Of a stretch of DNA of 64,000 nucleotides, positions 44,777-53,659 are shown in pieces (within the stretch, counting starts at the first letter, position 1; each line of letters opens with the position of its first letter). Source of the DNA: Clostridium_X cadaveris. GTDB taxonomy: Bacteria > Bacillota > Clostridia > Clostridiales > Clostridiaceae. The stretch lies in assembly GCF_039521325.1 (NCBI RefSeq), contig NZ_BAAACD010000026.1, one strand, 5' to 3'. Position numbers and translations under genes: made by a program. The notes beneath the pieces were generated by a model. The model saw nothing but the letters and a program-made list of their open reading frames with translations, was not told where the DNA came from and did no database searches.

Positions 44777-46447
44777 TTATTTTTTCTTTCTTAGATAAGC
44801 TCCTGATCCAATCAATGTTGAACCTAACATAAACAACAAACTGCTATCTACCATTCCTCCAGTTTGTGGAAGAGTCTTAACGGAATATTCTTTTATAAAC
44901 TTTAATGTATCTTTGTTTAATGTCACATCAAACTCTACATCTCTGCCCATAGGTGCTACATACATTTTTACTTTTATTCTTGCATCTAAATTTGGAATTT
45001 CAAATCTAAATGTAGCTTTCTTTCCGTCATCTGACACTTTCTTATACGATATCTCCTGATTATTTATAAAAAATCTATGTTTGCTCATATATTCTATGCC
45101 ACTAAAAGTTAGATTTAAATATCTTTTACCTTCCACTTCCTCTATATAGGATAACTTATCAAGATATTGTCTTGCCATAGACTGTCCTATAGAATTCTTA
45201 TCTTGGTAATGAACCTCATTAGTTATAGAATATAGTTTTCCTTTTACAACCTTTATTTCAGTTTTATTTTCATCTACACTTGGTTTTGTTTCAGTAGTTC
45301 CTGGATTAATAGTTTCTTCTTCTGGCTTTGATGTGGAAGTATCATCAATTTTTGTAAGCGTATTTTCCAATAGCGAAGTTTTAAATGTAGTTGTTCTTCC
45401 CATAATGCTAACCGCTACGCTAACTCTTATATCAGAATTAATGGAAGGAACTTTAATAACAGCCTCTGCTTTTTCTCTATTTAAGTCCACTTCAACTTCT
45501 TTGCCATCTACAGTGATATTAACATCTCCAATAAATTTAAATTGATCTTTATTGAACTTTAGTGTCAATAGTTTTTCATCATCTTTTATTTCTAAAAACG
45601 AAACTTCTTCTAAAGTCTTTCTAGCCATTTCATTACCAATTTGAGCATTTCCATCGCCTATATATTCAACAGTATTTTTTATAGAATATTTTCCTTGCTC
45701 TAAATTATCTTTAACTATATCTTTTACTGTAACACTAACTTTTTTTCTTGTTTCTAATCCGGTCTTATCTACAGCTTTATACTCAACATCATATGTTCCA
45801 GCTTTTATTGCTACATTTCCTTTTAAGAATTTGCTTGTATCTGAAACAATTTCTACATTAACTTCTCCATCTTCTTTATCAGAAGCTTTAACTTTATCTA
45901 ACAAATTCAAACTATCTCCTATGGTTATGCTTATATCACTTGCTTCTATAGTTGGCGCCTCATTTTCTAGTTCCATAGTACCTATATCTTGAGTTACATA
46001 AAATGATACTTTTCTATTCATCATAGTTATGAACATGTCCACTCTTAACTTTTCATTTATAGAATCTGATTCAAATGTGGCAGATTTTTTTTCATCATTT
46101 ATTTTTGCCTCTAATTCCTTATCTCCCGAGAAAATTTTTATATCCTTCATAAACTGATATAGCATATCATTAAAAGAGAATGTAATCCTATATTTTCCGT
46201 TTTCGATCTTAACATTAGTATTCTCTTTCAAGGCATTTCTTGCCATGCTGTTTCCTGTTTCATTAGATGGGTCTATATATTCTGTTTTATTTTTAACATG
46301 GTATATTCCATCTTTATATCCACTTTTATGCTCAATTCCGATGCTTCTATTTCCTTCTGCAGCATACACTTTAATAGGAGCCGTTCCTAAAACTACTCCC
46401 ATCACCAATGCACCTGCTATCAATTGCTGTATTTTTTTACTAATCAT
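44777..46447 (-). CDS. LPxTG-anchored heme-binding protein with three NEAT domains
   Basis: Cell-wall surface protein of 556 aa. Signal peptide about 1-29 (ends KVYAAEG). NEAT domains lie at about 44-165, 250-370 and 405-520, each beginning with the helix signature (NSMARNAL, NEMARKTL, QSMARQYL) and ending in a strand with MNRKVSF or MGRxxxF. A bacterial Ig-like domain (about 168-240, SITIGDSLNLLDKV, then AGTYDVEYKAVDKTG) separates NEAT 1 and 2. The C-terminus has LPQTG, a span and KKK for sortase anchoring. The start follows GGGGGAG. Whether each NEAT binds heme is not certain. First gene of a Fur-type operon. Confidence 0.93.
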   Translation of the reverse strand: MISKKIQQLIAGALVMGVVLGTAPIKVYAAEGNRSIGIEHKSGYKDGIYHVKNKTEYIDPSNETGNSMARNALKENTNVKIENGKYRITFSFNDMLYQFMKDIKIFSGDKELEAKINDEKKSATFESDSINEKLRVDMFITMMNRKVSFYVTQDIGTMELENEAPTIEASDISITIGDSLNLLDKVKASDKEDGEVNVEIVSDTSKFLKGNVAIKAGTYDVEYKAVDKTGLETRKKVSVTVKDIVKDNLEQGKYSIKNTVEYIGDGNAQIGNEMARKTLEEVSFLEIKDDEKLLTLKFNKDQFKFIGDVNITVDGKEVEVDLNREKAEAVIKVPSINSDIRVSVAVSIMGRTTTFKTSLLENTLTKIDDTSTSKPEEETINPGTTETKPSVDENKTEIKVVKGKLYSITNEVHYQDKNSIGQSMARQYLDKLSYIEEVEGKRYLNLTFSGIEYMSKHRFFINNQEISYKKVSDDGKKATFRFEIPNLDARIKVKMYVAPMGRDVEFDVTLNKDTLKFIKEYSVKTLPQTGGMVDSSLLFMLGSTLIGSGAYLRKKK

Positions 46448-46503
46448 TTTTCTCCCCCTTATTCTTGACTTTTCCAATTAAATAATTGATAATTATTTAT
46501 AAT

Positions 46504-46518
46504 TGATAATCATTTTCA
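46504..46518. promoter_or_regulatory. Fur box upstream of the heme operon
   Basis: TGATAAT-C-ATTTTCA matches the 7-1-7 Fur consensus TGATAATNATTATCA with one mismatch. A weaker overlapping-type copy (TGATAATTATTTATA) lies at 46487-46501. Both are in the gap between the NEAT operon and the AraC gene. Confidence 0.75.
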
Positions 46519-46556
46519 TTAATATTATTGTACCATGTTTTTTCCTTAACATTTTG

Positions 46557-46598
46557 TACAATATTACTTTTTATTAATACAATATTACTTTTATATAA
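46557..46598 (+). promoter_or_regulatory. 21-bp tandem direct repeats before the AraC gene
   Basis: TACAATATTACTTTT occurs at 46557-46571 and 46578-46592, exactly 21 bp apart (two helix turns). They end 18 bases before the GTG start. AraC-type regulators usually bind direct repeats of this spacing, so self-regulation is likely. Confidence 0.65.
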
Positions 46599-46610
46599 GG
46601 AGATTTTAAG

Positions 46611-47333
46611 GTGTGTTCAATTAATTATGTTTGTAAATTGTTTAATACTTGTACTAACATTCCTATAAAAGCTTTTGATAAAAATTATAATCAATTAGGA
46701 GAATCTGGTCATACTAAAGATAGTTTAGAAATATTAAAAAATATTCATCTTAAAGACAGGCTTCTAACATGTACTTTTCACTCAAACTCATATGTTATCT
46801 GTCATAAAAATAATATTATAATTCCATTAATTAGATTAGATACACCGTCAAAAGATAATATTTATTTTGCAATAGGACCATTCTATGTTGATTTAGCTAT
46901 ACCTAAATATAATATTCCTTTAAGAAGTAGAGATTGCATAAGTTATTTGACACAATTCATATTATTAATTTTTGAAAAAAATTTTTTAACATCCTCAAAT
47001 GGCGTAAATTATTCTATCTATGTCATAGATACTATAGATTATATCCATCAAAACTATAGTAGCAATTTGAATGTTGATACTATATGCAGACATATTAAAA
47101 TCAGCAAAAATTATCTTTGTAATATATTTAAAAAAGAAACAGGTGATTCTATCATAATGTTTTTAAATAAGTATAGAATTGAAAAGAGTAAGAATTTTTT
47201 GAAAGATAGATCTTATTCAATACTAAATGTGGCTATTTCTGTAGGTTTCAAAGACCAAAGTTATTTCTGTAGAACCTTTAAAAAATACACAGGCATATCA
47301 CCATCAGAGTATAGAAATCAATTTTTATCATAA
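46611..47333 (+). CDS. AraC-family transcription regulator
   Basis: 240 aa. The N-terminal half (about 1-130) is a PocR-like or otherwise unassigned sensor region with several Cys (CSINYVCKLFNTC) that could bind metal or heme; this is only a guess. The C-terminal half is an AraC double helix-turn-helix (about 143-238: IYVIDTIDYIHQNYSSNLNV, then SVGFKDQSYFCRTFKKYTG). Start is GTG, eight bases after AAGGAG. It is divergent from the heme operon and shares its control region with the Fur box. Confidence 0.9.
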   Translation: MCSINYVCKLFNTCTNIPIKAFDKNYNQLGESGHTKDSLEILKNIHLKDRLLTCTFHSNSYVICHKNNIIIPLIRLDTPSKDNIYFAIGPFYVDLAIPKYNIPLRSRDCISYLTQFILLIFEKNFLTSSNGVNYSIYVIDTIDYIHQNYSSNLNVDTICRHIKISKNYLCNIFKKETGDSIIMFLNKYRIEKSKNFLKDRSYSILNVAISVGFKDQSYFCRTFKKYTGISPSEYRNQFLS

Positions 47334-47337
47334 AAAA

Positions 47338-47364
47338 TAAGGAAGTGATTACTCCACTTCCTTA
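47338..47364. terminator. Terminator between AraC and PHP genes
   Basis: Perfect 10-bp arms (47338-47347, 47355-47364), with TTATTTTTTATG following on the minus strand. It mainly serves the PHP gene. Confidence 0.7.
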
Positions 47365-47376
47365 CATATATCAATA

Positions 47377-48003
47377 TTAAAATTCATCTACCACTTCATA
47401 GTGGTCTTCCTTCCATATAGCTGGTTTACTTTTTTTGCTTTTCATTACTCTTATAAAATCTTCTAATGTAGTAACGTCTTCTGGAATCCAAGTTACATAT
47501 TTTCCCACTGCAGATTCCCAGTGAGAATCACTAGCTCCTACCATCTGTAGTCCAAGCTCTTTACAGTATTTTAGAGCCTTTCTATTAGCTTCCATATCAG
47601 TACTTCCATTTAAAACTTCAATTCCACCTAATCCTTTAACAGTCTTTAAGTTTTCTTCAAGTCCTCTATTATTATTTCTAAAAGGATGACATGCTACGCA
47701 AAATCCATTTTGTTCATTCACCAAATCTATAAACTTCTGAGCTTCTATTCTTTTCTCTGGAAAGCTGTCTATTCCCCAAGCTGTTATATCTCCTTGAAGA
47801 GACAAATATTCAACGCCTACAAAAATAGGAAATCCAATTTTCTTTGAATAATCTTCAGCGAATTCCTTTAATCCCATGCTATCATGATCCGTTATACAAA
47901 TAGCATCAAGTCCTTTTTCTTTCGCTAATTCGACTATACGTTCTAATTTTAAAAAGCTGTCTTTCGAACAAGTTGACTCATGCATATGTAAATCTATAAG
48001 CAT
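47377..48003 (-). CDS. PHP-domain phosphoesterase
   Basis: Cytoplasmic metal-dependent hydrolase of 208 aa. PHP motifs in order: DLHMHESTCSKD (about 4-15), CITDHDSM near 36-43, VGVEYLSLQGD near 61, ACHPFRNN near 103 and GASDSHWES near 157-165. These supply the metal-binding His and Asp residues. It is divergent from the importer to the right, so it may act on what that importer brings in. Substrate unknown; PHP proteins often cleave phosphoesters. Confidence 0.88.
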   Translation of the reverse strand: MLIDLHMHESTCSKDSFLKLERIVELAKEKGLDAICITDHDSMGLKEFAEDYSKKIGFPIFVGVEYLSLQGDITAWGIDSFPEKRIEAQKFIDLVNEQNGFCVACHPFRNNNRGLEENLKTVKGLGGIEVLNGSTDMEANRKALKYCKELGLQMVGASDSHWESAVGKYVTWIPEDVTTLEDFIRVMKSKKSKPAIWKEDHYEVVDEF

Positions 48004-48316
48004 AAAAATAACTTCCTTTCAAATTATCTATAAATATATATCATATTTTGAGAAAGTATATCATGTTGGACAACCTAAATCAACATGTAATCACCTAGAT
48101 TATGTAAAAAATATATCAATATTATATTTTTCTATATATATATAATTATCTATAGAAAATTAAAATATATAAATTTTCTAAACATGTTGCATATATAATA
48201 AATTTTAGTTAGACTTTAGACGTAGATATTACAATTTTCAATGTTTTACGAAATATTTTGTATATTCATGAAACATTCTTAAGAAACTAATATAAAATCG
48301 ATTACGAGGTGGCAAA
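48004..48316. promoter_or_regulatory. Divergent control region, PHP gene and ABC importer
   Basis: 313 A/T-rich bases. The motif CATGTTG occurs as an inverted pair at 48062-48068 and 48081-48087 and again inside AACATGTT at 48181-48188, and TTCTTAAGAA lies at 48276-48285. I see no 7-1-7 Fur box. Promoter hexamers cannot be fixed with confidence. Confidence 0.5.
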
Positions 48317-49381
48317 ATGAAAAAATTAAGAATTGTATCTTTCTTATTGGCTGCTACTATGGGTCTTACTTTAGCAGGATGCGGAACCAGTAAAAAAGAT
48401 GAAACTGCAGATAAAGATGCAAAATTAGAAGAAAATTTAGTGATCTATTCAACACATCCAGAAAACTTACTTCAAGAAGTTTCAGATGCATTTACCGAAA
48501 AAACTGGTGTAAAAGTTGAATTTGTTAATTTAAAAGGTGAATTAGCTGATCGTGTTAGAGCAGAAAAGGAAAATCCTCAAGCAGATATAATGTTTGGAGG
48601 TGCATCTTCATTATTTATGGAAATGACAAATGAAGGTCTTTTTCAGTCAACAACTCCATCTTGGGCAAGTGAACTTGACCCAATGTTTAAAGATAAAGAT
48701 GGAGCATGGTATGGAACAATAAAGACTCCTGTTATGATGTTCTATAACACATCAATGTTATCTAAGGATAAAGCTCCAAAAGATTGGTCTGATCTTACAA
48801 AACCTGAATACAAAAACTTAATAGTTTCAAGAGATACAGCATCATCTTCTATACGTTCAACTTTAATGGCATTGATATATGGCTATGAAAAGGAAGGCAA
48901 GATTGACGATGCATGGACATATCTTAAAGGTTTAGACGCAAATATGAAAAATTACTATAATAATGATACTATGTTATTCCAAGCTATAGGTAAAGATGAA
49001 GCTGCTATAGGATTTTCTGTATTAAGTGCTATAACTCAAAATAAAGATAAAAATAACATGCCTTTAGAAGTCATAGATGCTAAAAGCGGTTCTGTTGTAA
49101 TAACAGATGGTATAGCAGCAATAAAAAATGCTCCTCATCCAAATGCAGCAAAAGCTTTTGTTGAATTTGCAGGAAGCGCAGAAATGCAGTCTAAGGTAGC
49201 CAATGATTTTGGTCGTATACCAACATTAAAATCTGCTCTTAAAGATTCTCCTGAGTGGATGCAGACAGAATATAAAGCTATGGACACAGACTGGTCTGTT
49301 GTATCTAAAAATCAAAGCCAATGGCTTCAAAAATTTGATAATGAAATATTAGATGCAAATAAAAAGGTTACTAAAAAATAA
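48317..49381 (+). CDS. Afu/Fbp-like extracellular solute-binding lipoprotein
   Basis: 354 aa, lipobox LTLAGC at about 17-22. Family features: ENLVIYSTHPENLLQEVSDAF near 40-60 (given in part), RAEKENPQADIMFGGASSLF near 83, and VITDGIAAIKNAPHPNAAKAF near 270. The fold is shared by ferric iron, thiamine, phosphonate and sugar-phosphate importers. The paired tyrosines that bind ferric iron in FbpA are not evident. GAGGTGGCAAA precedes the ATG. It leads a three-gene operon and is divergent from a PHP hydrolase, which favours a phosphorylated ligand over iron (inference). Confidence 0.88.
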   Translation: MKKLRIVSFLLAATMGLTLAGCGTSKKDETADKDAKLEENLVIYSTHPENLLQEVSDAFTEKTGVKVEFVNLKGELADRVRAEKENPQADIMFGGASSLFMEMTNEGLFQSTTPSWASELDPMFKDKDGAWYGTIKTPVMMFYNTSMLSKDKAPKDWSDLTKPEYKNLIVSRDTASSSIRSTLMALIYGYEKEGKIDDAWTYLKGLDANMKNYYNNDTMLFQAIGKDEAAIGFSVLSAITQNKDKNNMPLEVIDAKSGSVVITDGIAAIKNAPHPNAAKAFVEFAGSAEMQSKVANDFGRIPTLKSALKDSPEWMQTEYKAMDTDWSVVSKNQSQWLQKFDNEILDANKKVTKK

Positions 49382-49399
49382 TATAACAGCTTTAAGCCG

Positions 49400-49433
49400 A
49401 AAATAGTAAGGAAGAAATTCCTCACTATTTTTT
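49400..49433 (+). terminator. Attenuator hairpin between binding-protein and ATPase genes
   Basis: 13-position arms (49400-49412, 49419-49431) with one mismatch, followed by a T6 run. It lies 19 bases past the binding-protein stop and 23 bases before the ATPase start, so it should reduce transcription of the downstream genes. Confidence 0.7.
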
Positions 49434-49455
49434 GTGCTATAAAAAAGGAGATATT

Positions 49456-50430
49456 ATGGGAAAAGTTATTTTAAAAGATATAAATCATAGCTTCGGAAAA
49501 ACCGAAGTACTTCATAATATAAATTTAGAAATACAAGATGGCGAACTTTTTACTCTTCTAGGGCCTTCTGGATGTGGAAAGACTACGCTTCTTAGAATTA
49601 TTGCAGGTTTCATAAAGCCAACAACGGGTTCTATTCTTTTAAATAAAGATAATATAACGTCTCTTCCACCTGAAAAAAGAAATATAGGAACAGTATTTCA
49701 AAACTATGCTCTTTTTCCAAATATGAATGTAGAGGACAATATTCTTTATGGATTAAAAATAAGGAAACTTAATAAAACTGAATTAGATCATCGTCTAAAA
49801 CATTATCTTGATTTGGTTGGAATGTACGAATATAGAAAGAGAAAAATATCAGAGCTATCTGGTGGACAACAGCAAAGAGTTGCACTTGCTCGTTCTTTAG
49901 CAATTGAGCCTAATGTGCTTCTTTTAGATGAACCAATGTCGAATCTTGATGCTGCTCTTCGAGAAAAAATGAGAGAAGAAATTCGTAGTCTCCAGCAAAA
50001 ACTAAAAATAACCACTCTTTTTATAACTCATGATCAGAGGGAAGCACTTTCTATTTCAGATAAAATTGCCGTTATAAAAGATGGTAGATGTATTCAACAG
50101 GGAACTCCAGAAGAAATATATAATTCTCCTATAAATGAATTCGTTGCAAACTTTGTTGGTGAATCTACTATATTATCAAAAGATGAAGCCTCTGCTTTTG
50201 GAATAAAGACTGAACAAAATTCTCTTTATATCCGCCCTGAAAAATTTAAGCTTCTTCCAATAGATAATAGCTATGGCCTTGAAGGAAAAGTATTAAAAAA
50301 GACCTTTAATGGAGGTTTTATCGAATACAAAGTATCTGTTTCAAACAAGGTCCTTTCTATAATTCAATTAAATGATGGACATATAAAAAATGTTGGTGAC
50401 TTAGTTAAAGTTACATTAATTAATTATTAA
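49456..50430 (+). CDS. ABC ATP-binding protein, Fbp/PotA type
   Basis: 324 aa from the ATG after AAGGAGATATT; the longer frame adds eight residues across that site. Walker A GPSGCGKTT near 35-43, Q-loop TVFQNYALFPNM, signature LSGGQQQRVALARSL near 132-146, Walker B VLLLDEPMSNLDAAL. A short C-terminal TOBE-like region follows. Second gene of the importer operon. Confidence 0.92.
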   Translation: MGKVILKDINHSFGKTEVLHNINLEIQDGELFTLLGPSGCGKTTLLRIIAGFIKPTTGSILLNKDNITSLPPEKRNIGTVFQNYALFPNMNVEDNILYGLKIRKLNKTELDHRLKHYLDLVGMYEYRKRKISELSGGQQQRVALARSLAIEPNVLLLDEPMSNLDAALREKMREEIRSLQQKLKITTLFITHDQREALSISDKIAVIKDGRCIQQGTPEEIYNSPINEFVANFVGESTILSKDEASAFGIKTEQNSLYIRPEKFKLLPIDNSYGLEGKVLKKTFNGGFIEYKVSVSNKVLSIIQLNDGHIKNVGDLVKVTLINY

Positions 50431-50448
50431 TAGAAAGGATTGGTAGTT

Positions 50449-52131
50449 TTGAATAAAGAAAGCTTGCTTTTAAGACGAGTTTTAAAAGTAATATTTTATT
50501 TTGCTGTGTTTTGGTTCTTAATAGGATTTGTTTTTTTACCAATGCTAAATACGGTATTTTCAAGTTTTGAAACTGATAGCGGCATGAATTTTGGAAATTA
50601 TATTGAATTTTTTAAAAATCCCAATAGCTTTCAAATAGTTAAACAAACCTTTATAATGGGACTCTTTACTGCAATTATCTGTGGCTTAATAGGAACCGCA
50701 TTGGCTTTTTACATGAGTTTTGTAAAAGTTAAAAATAAAAAACTTATTAATGCCCTTTTGCTAAGTCCTATGATGGTGCCAGGATTAATAATTGTAATTG
50801 CATTTATTCAACTATACGGAGAAAGCGGAATAATAACAAAGGCATTGCAATGTATCTTTAATCTTTCAGAAGTTCCATATAATTTTAATGGTCTTAGCGG
50901 TATCTTGTTTGTTCATGCTTGTACTCAATACACATATTTTTATTTAAACACTTCTATAGCTTTGAAATATGTAGATTACTCTACTATTGAAGCAGCGAGA
51001 GGTATAGGTGCTTCTAAAATAAAAATCCTATTTACTATAATAATTCCATCAATAGCTCCAGCTTTATTGTCTTCGGCTATAGTGACGTTTATCTCTGGAA
51101 TAGGTTCCTTTTCAGCTCCTAATCTCATAGGTGGAGGTTACAGGGTTTTAACTACCCAAATAGTTCGCTCAAAAGCAAATAATTTTATGAATATAGCATC
51201 CCTTCAAGTGGTTATACTGCTTATTATGGGGCTATCAGTAATGATGATTATTCAGTATTACGAAAAGAAATATACTTTTGAATCATCAGTAAGAAATGTT
51301 CCAATTGAAGCAAAAGAAATTAAAAATCCTGCTTTAAGATACATCTTGAAAATACTCCTGACAATAATCCTATTAGTCATCATACTCCCAATAGCAGGAA
51401 TAATATTTTTATCCTTTGCAGAGAAAGGATCAATGATGGTAGAAATCTTCCCTAAGGAGTTTACTTTTGATAATTATATAAAAATATTTTCAACAGCCAG
51501 AGTATTAAAACCTTTTATAAATAGTATCACAATGTCATTTATAACAGTAATAGTTTTACTTGTAATTACATTGCCATTATCATATTTTCTGGCCAAAAAT
51601 AAAACTAAATATAATTCAGTTGTGCTATTTTTAGCAATGCTTCCTTGGGCTATGCCTGTGAGTACTATTGGAATCAACCTAATTAATTCCTTTAATGTGA
51701 AAAATATATTTTCATTCAATACATCACTTATAGGAACCTTTTGGATTCTTCCACTAGCTTATATAATAATTTCTCTACCATTAATGATAAGAACTAACAA
51801 GATAGCCATGGAAAGCTTCAATATTTCACTAGAACATGCATCTAGAAGTCTTGGTGCAGGACCAGTCAAAACTTTTATAAGTATTACAGCCCCTGTAGTT
51901 ATGCCAGCTATAATTTCAAGTGCTGCTTTAGTATTTATCCGTACTATAGGTGAATATACCTGTTCTGCTCTACTATATGGAATATATAATCGTCCGATTT
52001 CTATAGCTATGGTAAGTTCTATGCAAGAGTATGACATTGAGCTGTCAATGGCCTATGGAACTTTGACCATCCTTGTATGTCTTATGGCTATGTTTATAAT
52101 AATGAAATTTGATAAAGAAAAGACTATCTAG
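50449..52131 (+). CDS. Fused two-domain ABC permease, Fbp/Afu type
   Basis: 560 aa, two permease halves of about six spans each, as in FbpB and AfuB. EAA loops: YSTIEAARGIGASKIKILFTI near 179-199 (given in part) and SLEHASRSLGAGPVKTFISIT near 460-480 (in part). Start is the second TTG, nine bases after AAAGGA; the first TTG sits on the ribosome site itself. It completes the importer. Confidence 0.92.
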   Translation: MNKESLLLRRVLKVIFYFAVFWFLIGFVFLPMLNTVFSSFETDSGMNFGNYIEFFKNPNSFQIVKQTFIMGLFTAIICGLIGTALAFYMSFVKVKNKKLINALLLSPMMVPGLIIVIAFIQLYGESGIITKALQCIFNLSEVPYNFNGLSGILFVHACTQYTYFYLNTSIALKYVDYSTIEAARGIGASKIKILFTIIIPSIAPALLSSAIVTFISGIGSFSAPNLIGGGYRVLTTQIVRSKANNFMNIASLQVVILLIMGLSVMMIIQYYEKKYTFESSVRNVPIEAKEIKNPALRYILKILLTIILLVIILPIAGIIFLSFAEKGSMMVEIFPKEFTFDNYIKIFSTARVLKPFINSITMSFITVIVLLVITLPLSYFLAKNKTKYNSVVLFLAMLPWAMPVSTIGINLINSFNVKNIFSFNTSLIGTFWILPLAYIIISLPLMIRTNKIAMESFNISLEHASRSLGAGPVKTFISITAPVVMPAIISSAALVFIRTIGEYTCSALLYGIYNRPISIAMVSSMQEYDIELSMAYGTLTILVCLMAMFIIMKFDKEKTI

Positions 52132-52169
52132 AAAAAACACAGTAAAATTACGAACTAATGCTAACATAA

Positions 52170-52205
52170 AAAAGAGATGATAGATAAAATTTTATCATCT
52201 CTTTT
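52170..52205. terminator. Bidirectional terminator, importer / LuxC-LuxE-like operon
   Basis: 13-bp arms (52170-52182, 52193-52205) with an internal A/T-rich loop, A-run on one side and T-run on the other, between convergent operons. Confidence 0.75.
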
Positions 52206-53643
52206 ATTCATTAAATTTTCTCTCTAAAATTTCTTTTAACTCTTTATATAAAGTTTTCCCAGATTTATTTTTGGGTATCTCATCTACAAATGCAACAGAA
52301 AAAGCATGAGGATTAAGCCTTGTTTTTTCTTGAAGATATTTTATCATTTCATTTTCTATGTCATGAGTTTCAGAAATTACAGCTATAAATAATTTATCAT
52401 CCACTCCTGTACATGCAACATCTACATCTTCAAATCTTTGTTTTAAAAGTTGCTCTACTTCGTCTAAATTCACCCTATTGCCATATATCTTTAAAAATCT
52501 CTTTTTTCGTCCAACTATATAATAAAAACCATCTGAGTCTCTCTTTGCTAAATCTCCAGTAAATAAAACTCCTTTTCTTTCATCACCCTTCGCAAGGTCA
52601 CTTCTCTCTTTAGCATATCCTAAGGTAACATTAGGTCCACGATATATCAATTCCCCTATAGTATCCACTGTAGTTATTTCTTTACCATCATCATCTATAA
52701 TAGAAAATTCTCCACCTGGTATTGCAAGTCCTATACTTCCACATTTCTCTAAAGAATACTTAAAAGGAAGATAAGACATCCTTGCAGTAGCTTCTGTTTG
52801 ACCATACATTACTATAAAGGTCTTTTCATTTTTCTCGGCATACTCTGCAAATTCCCTATGAAGCCTTTCTGGAAGCTTTCCTCCTGCTTGAGTGATTGTT
52901 TTTAAAGACGGAAAATCCATTTTAGTAAATCCAAGTCTTCTTAAAATTTGATAGGTATAGGGAACTCCTCCAAAGGAAGTTGCTTTCTGCCCTTTAAGAA
53001 AGTTCCAAAATTCCTTTTCAAATAATGAGTATTTAGTTAAAAGTATGGTAGCTCCTACCAGTATGTGGCTATTTATTATAGATAGTCCATAGGTGTAATT
53101 CATAGGAAGCGTTGTTATAGGTCTTTCTTCCTCAGTAAGATTTAAATATTCTGCAATAGAATTTGCATTGCTGTCTATATTTTTATAACTCTGTCTTACG
53201 AGTTTTGCTCCGCCAGTACTTCCTGATGTAGTCATTAAAAGTGCTATTTCATCGTTTAAAATTGTTTCTTCTTGCTGATCGATGTAATAAAAATCATATT
53301 TATATTCATGAAATAAAAGTTTACTTTCATCTATGCTAATGCCCATGTTCTCAGGTATTGCAATATAATCAGGTTTGTATATATCACATAAATTTTTCAA
53401 CATATCATTTTCCATATGAGCATCTAATAAAAGTGGTACTACTTTATTTCTCAGGGAACTTAAGTATGTCATAATAGAACCTATGGTATTCTCACAAAGA
53501 AGAAATAACAGCTTTCTAGGCTTTAAATAGTACGATGCCTTTTCTGAAAAGTGATCTAAATCAGCATAGGTAACCTTGCTTCCTTTATCATCTATAAGCA
53601 TTATCCTATTTTTGTACTGAGAATTTTTTTCAAAATACATCAT
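52204..53643 (-). CDS. AMP-binding acyl ligase (class I adenylate-forming enzyme)
   Basis: Activates a carboxylic acid with ATP, 479 aa. Motifs: P-loop MTTSGSTGGAKLVRQ near 136-150, MYGQTEATARMSYL near 283 (A5), TGDLAKRDSDGFYYIVGRKK near 368-387 (A7-A8 with the Asp) and catalytic Lys in PKNKSGKTLYKEL near 462-474. The start is the ATG with GAGG eight bases upstream; ATGs two codons earlier or 15 codons earlier are alternatives. It is the last gene of the operon, 16 bases after the LuxC-like gene. With an acyl carrier protein in the operon, loading that carrier is a likely job (inference). Confidence 0.87.
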   Translation of the reverse strand: MMYFEKNSQYKNRIMLIDDKGSKVTYADLDHFSEKASYYLKPRKLLFLLCENTIGSIMTYLSSLRNKVVPLLLDAHMENDMLKNLCDIYKPDYIAIPENMGISIDESKLLFHEYKYDFYYIDQQEETILNDEIALLMTTSGSTGGAKLVRQSYKNIDSNANSIAEYLNLTEEERPITTLPMNYTYGLSIINSHILVGATILLTKYSLFEKEFWNFLKGQKATSFGGVPYTYQILRRLGFTKMDFPSLKTITQAGGKLPERLHREFAEYAEKNEKTFIVMYGQTEATARMSYLPFKYSLEKCGSIGLAIPGGEFSIIDDDGKEITTVDTIGELIYRGPNVTLGYAKERSDLAKGDERKGVLFTGDLAKRDSDGFYYIVGRKKRFLKIYGNRVNLDEVEQLLKQRFEDVDVACTGVDDKLFIAVISETHDIENEMIKYLQEKTRLNPHAFSVAFVDEIPKNKSGKTLYKELKEILERKFNE

Positions 53644-53659
53644 ATTCATATCCTCACTT

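Noticed and set aside
48317..52131. Assignment as a ferric iron importer
   Set aside because: No Fur box is seen upstream and the iron-binding tyrosine pair is not evident; the family also serves other ligands.
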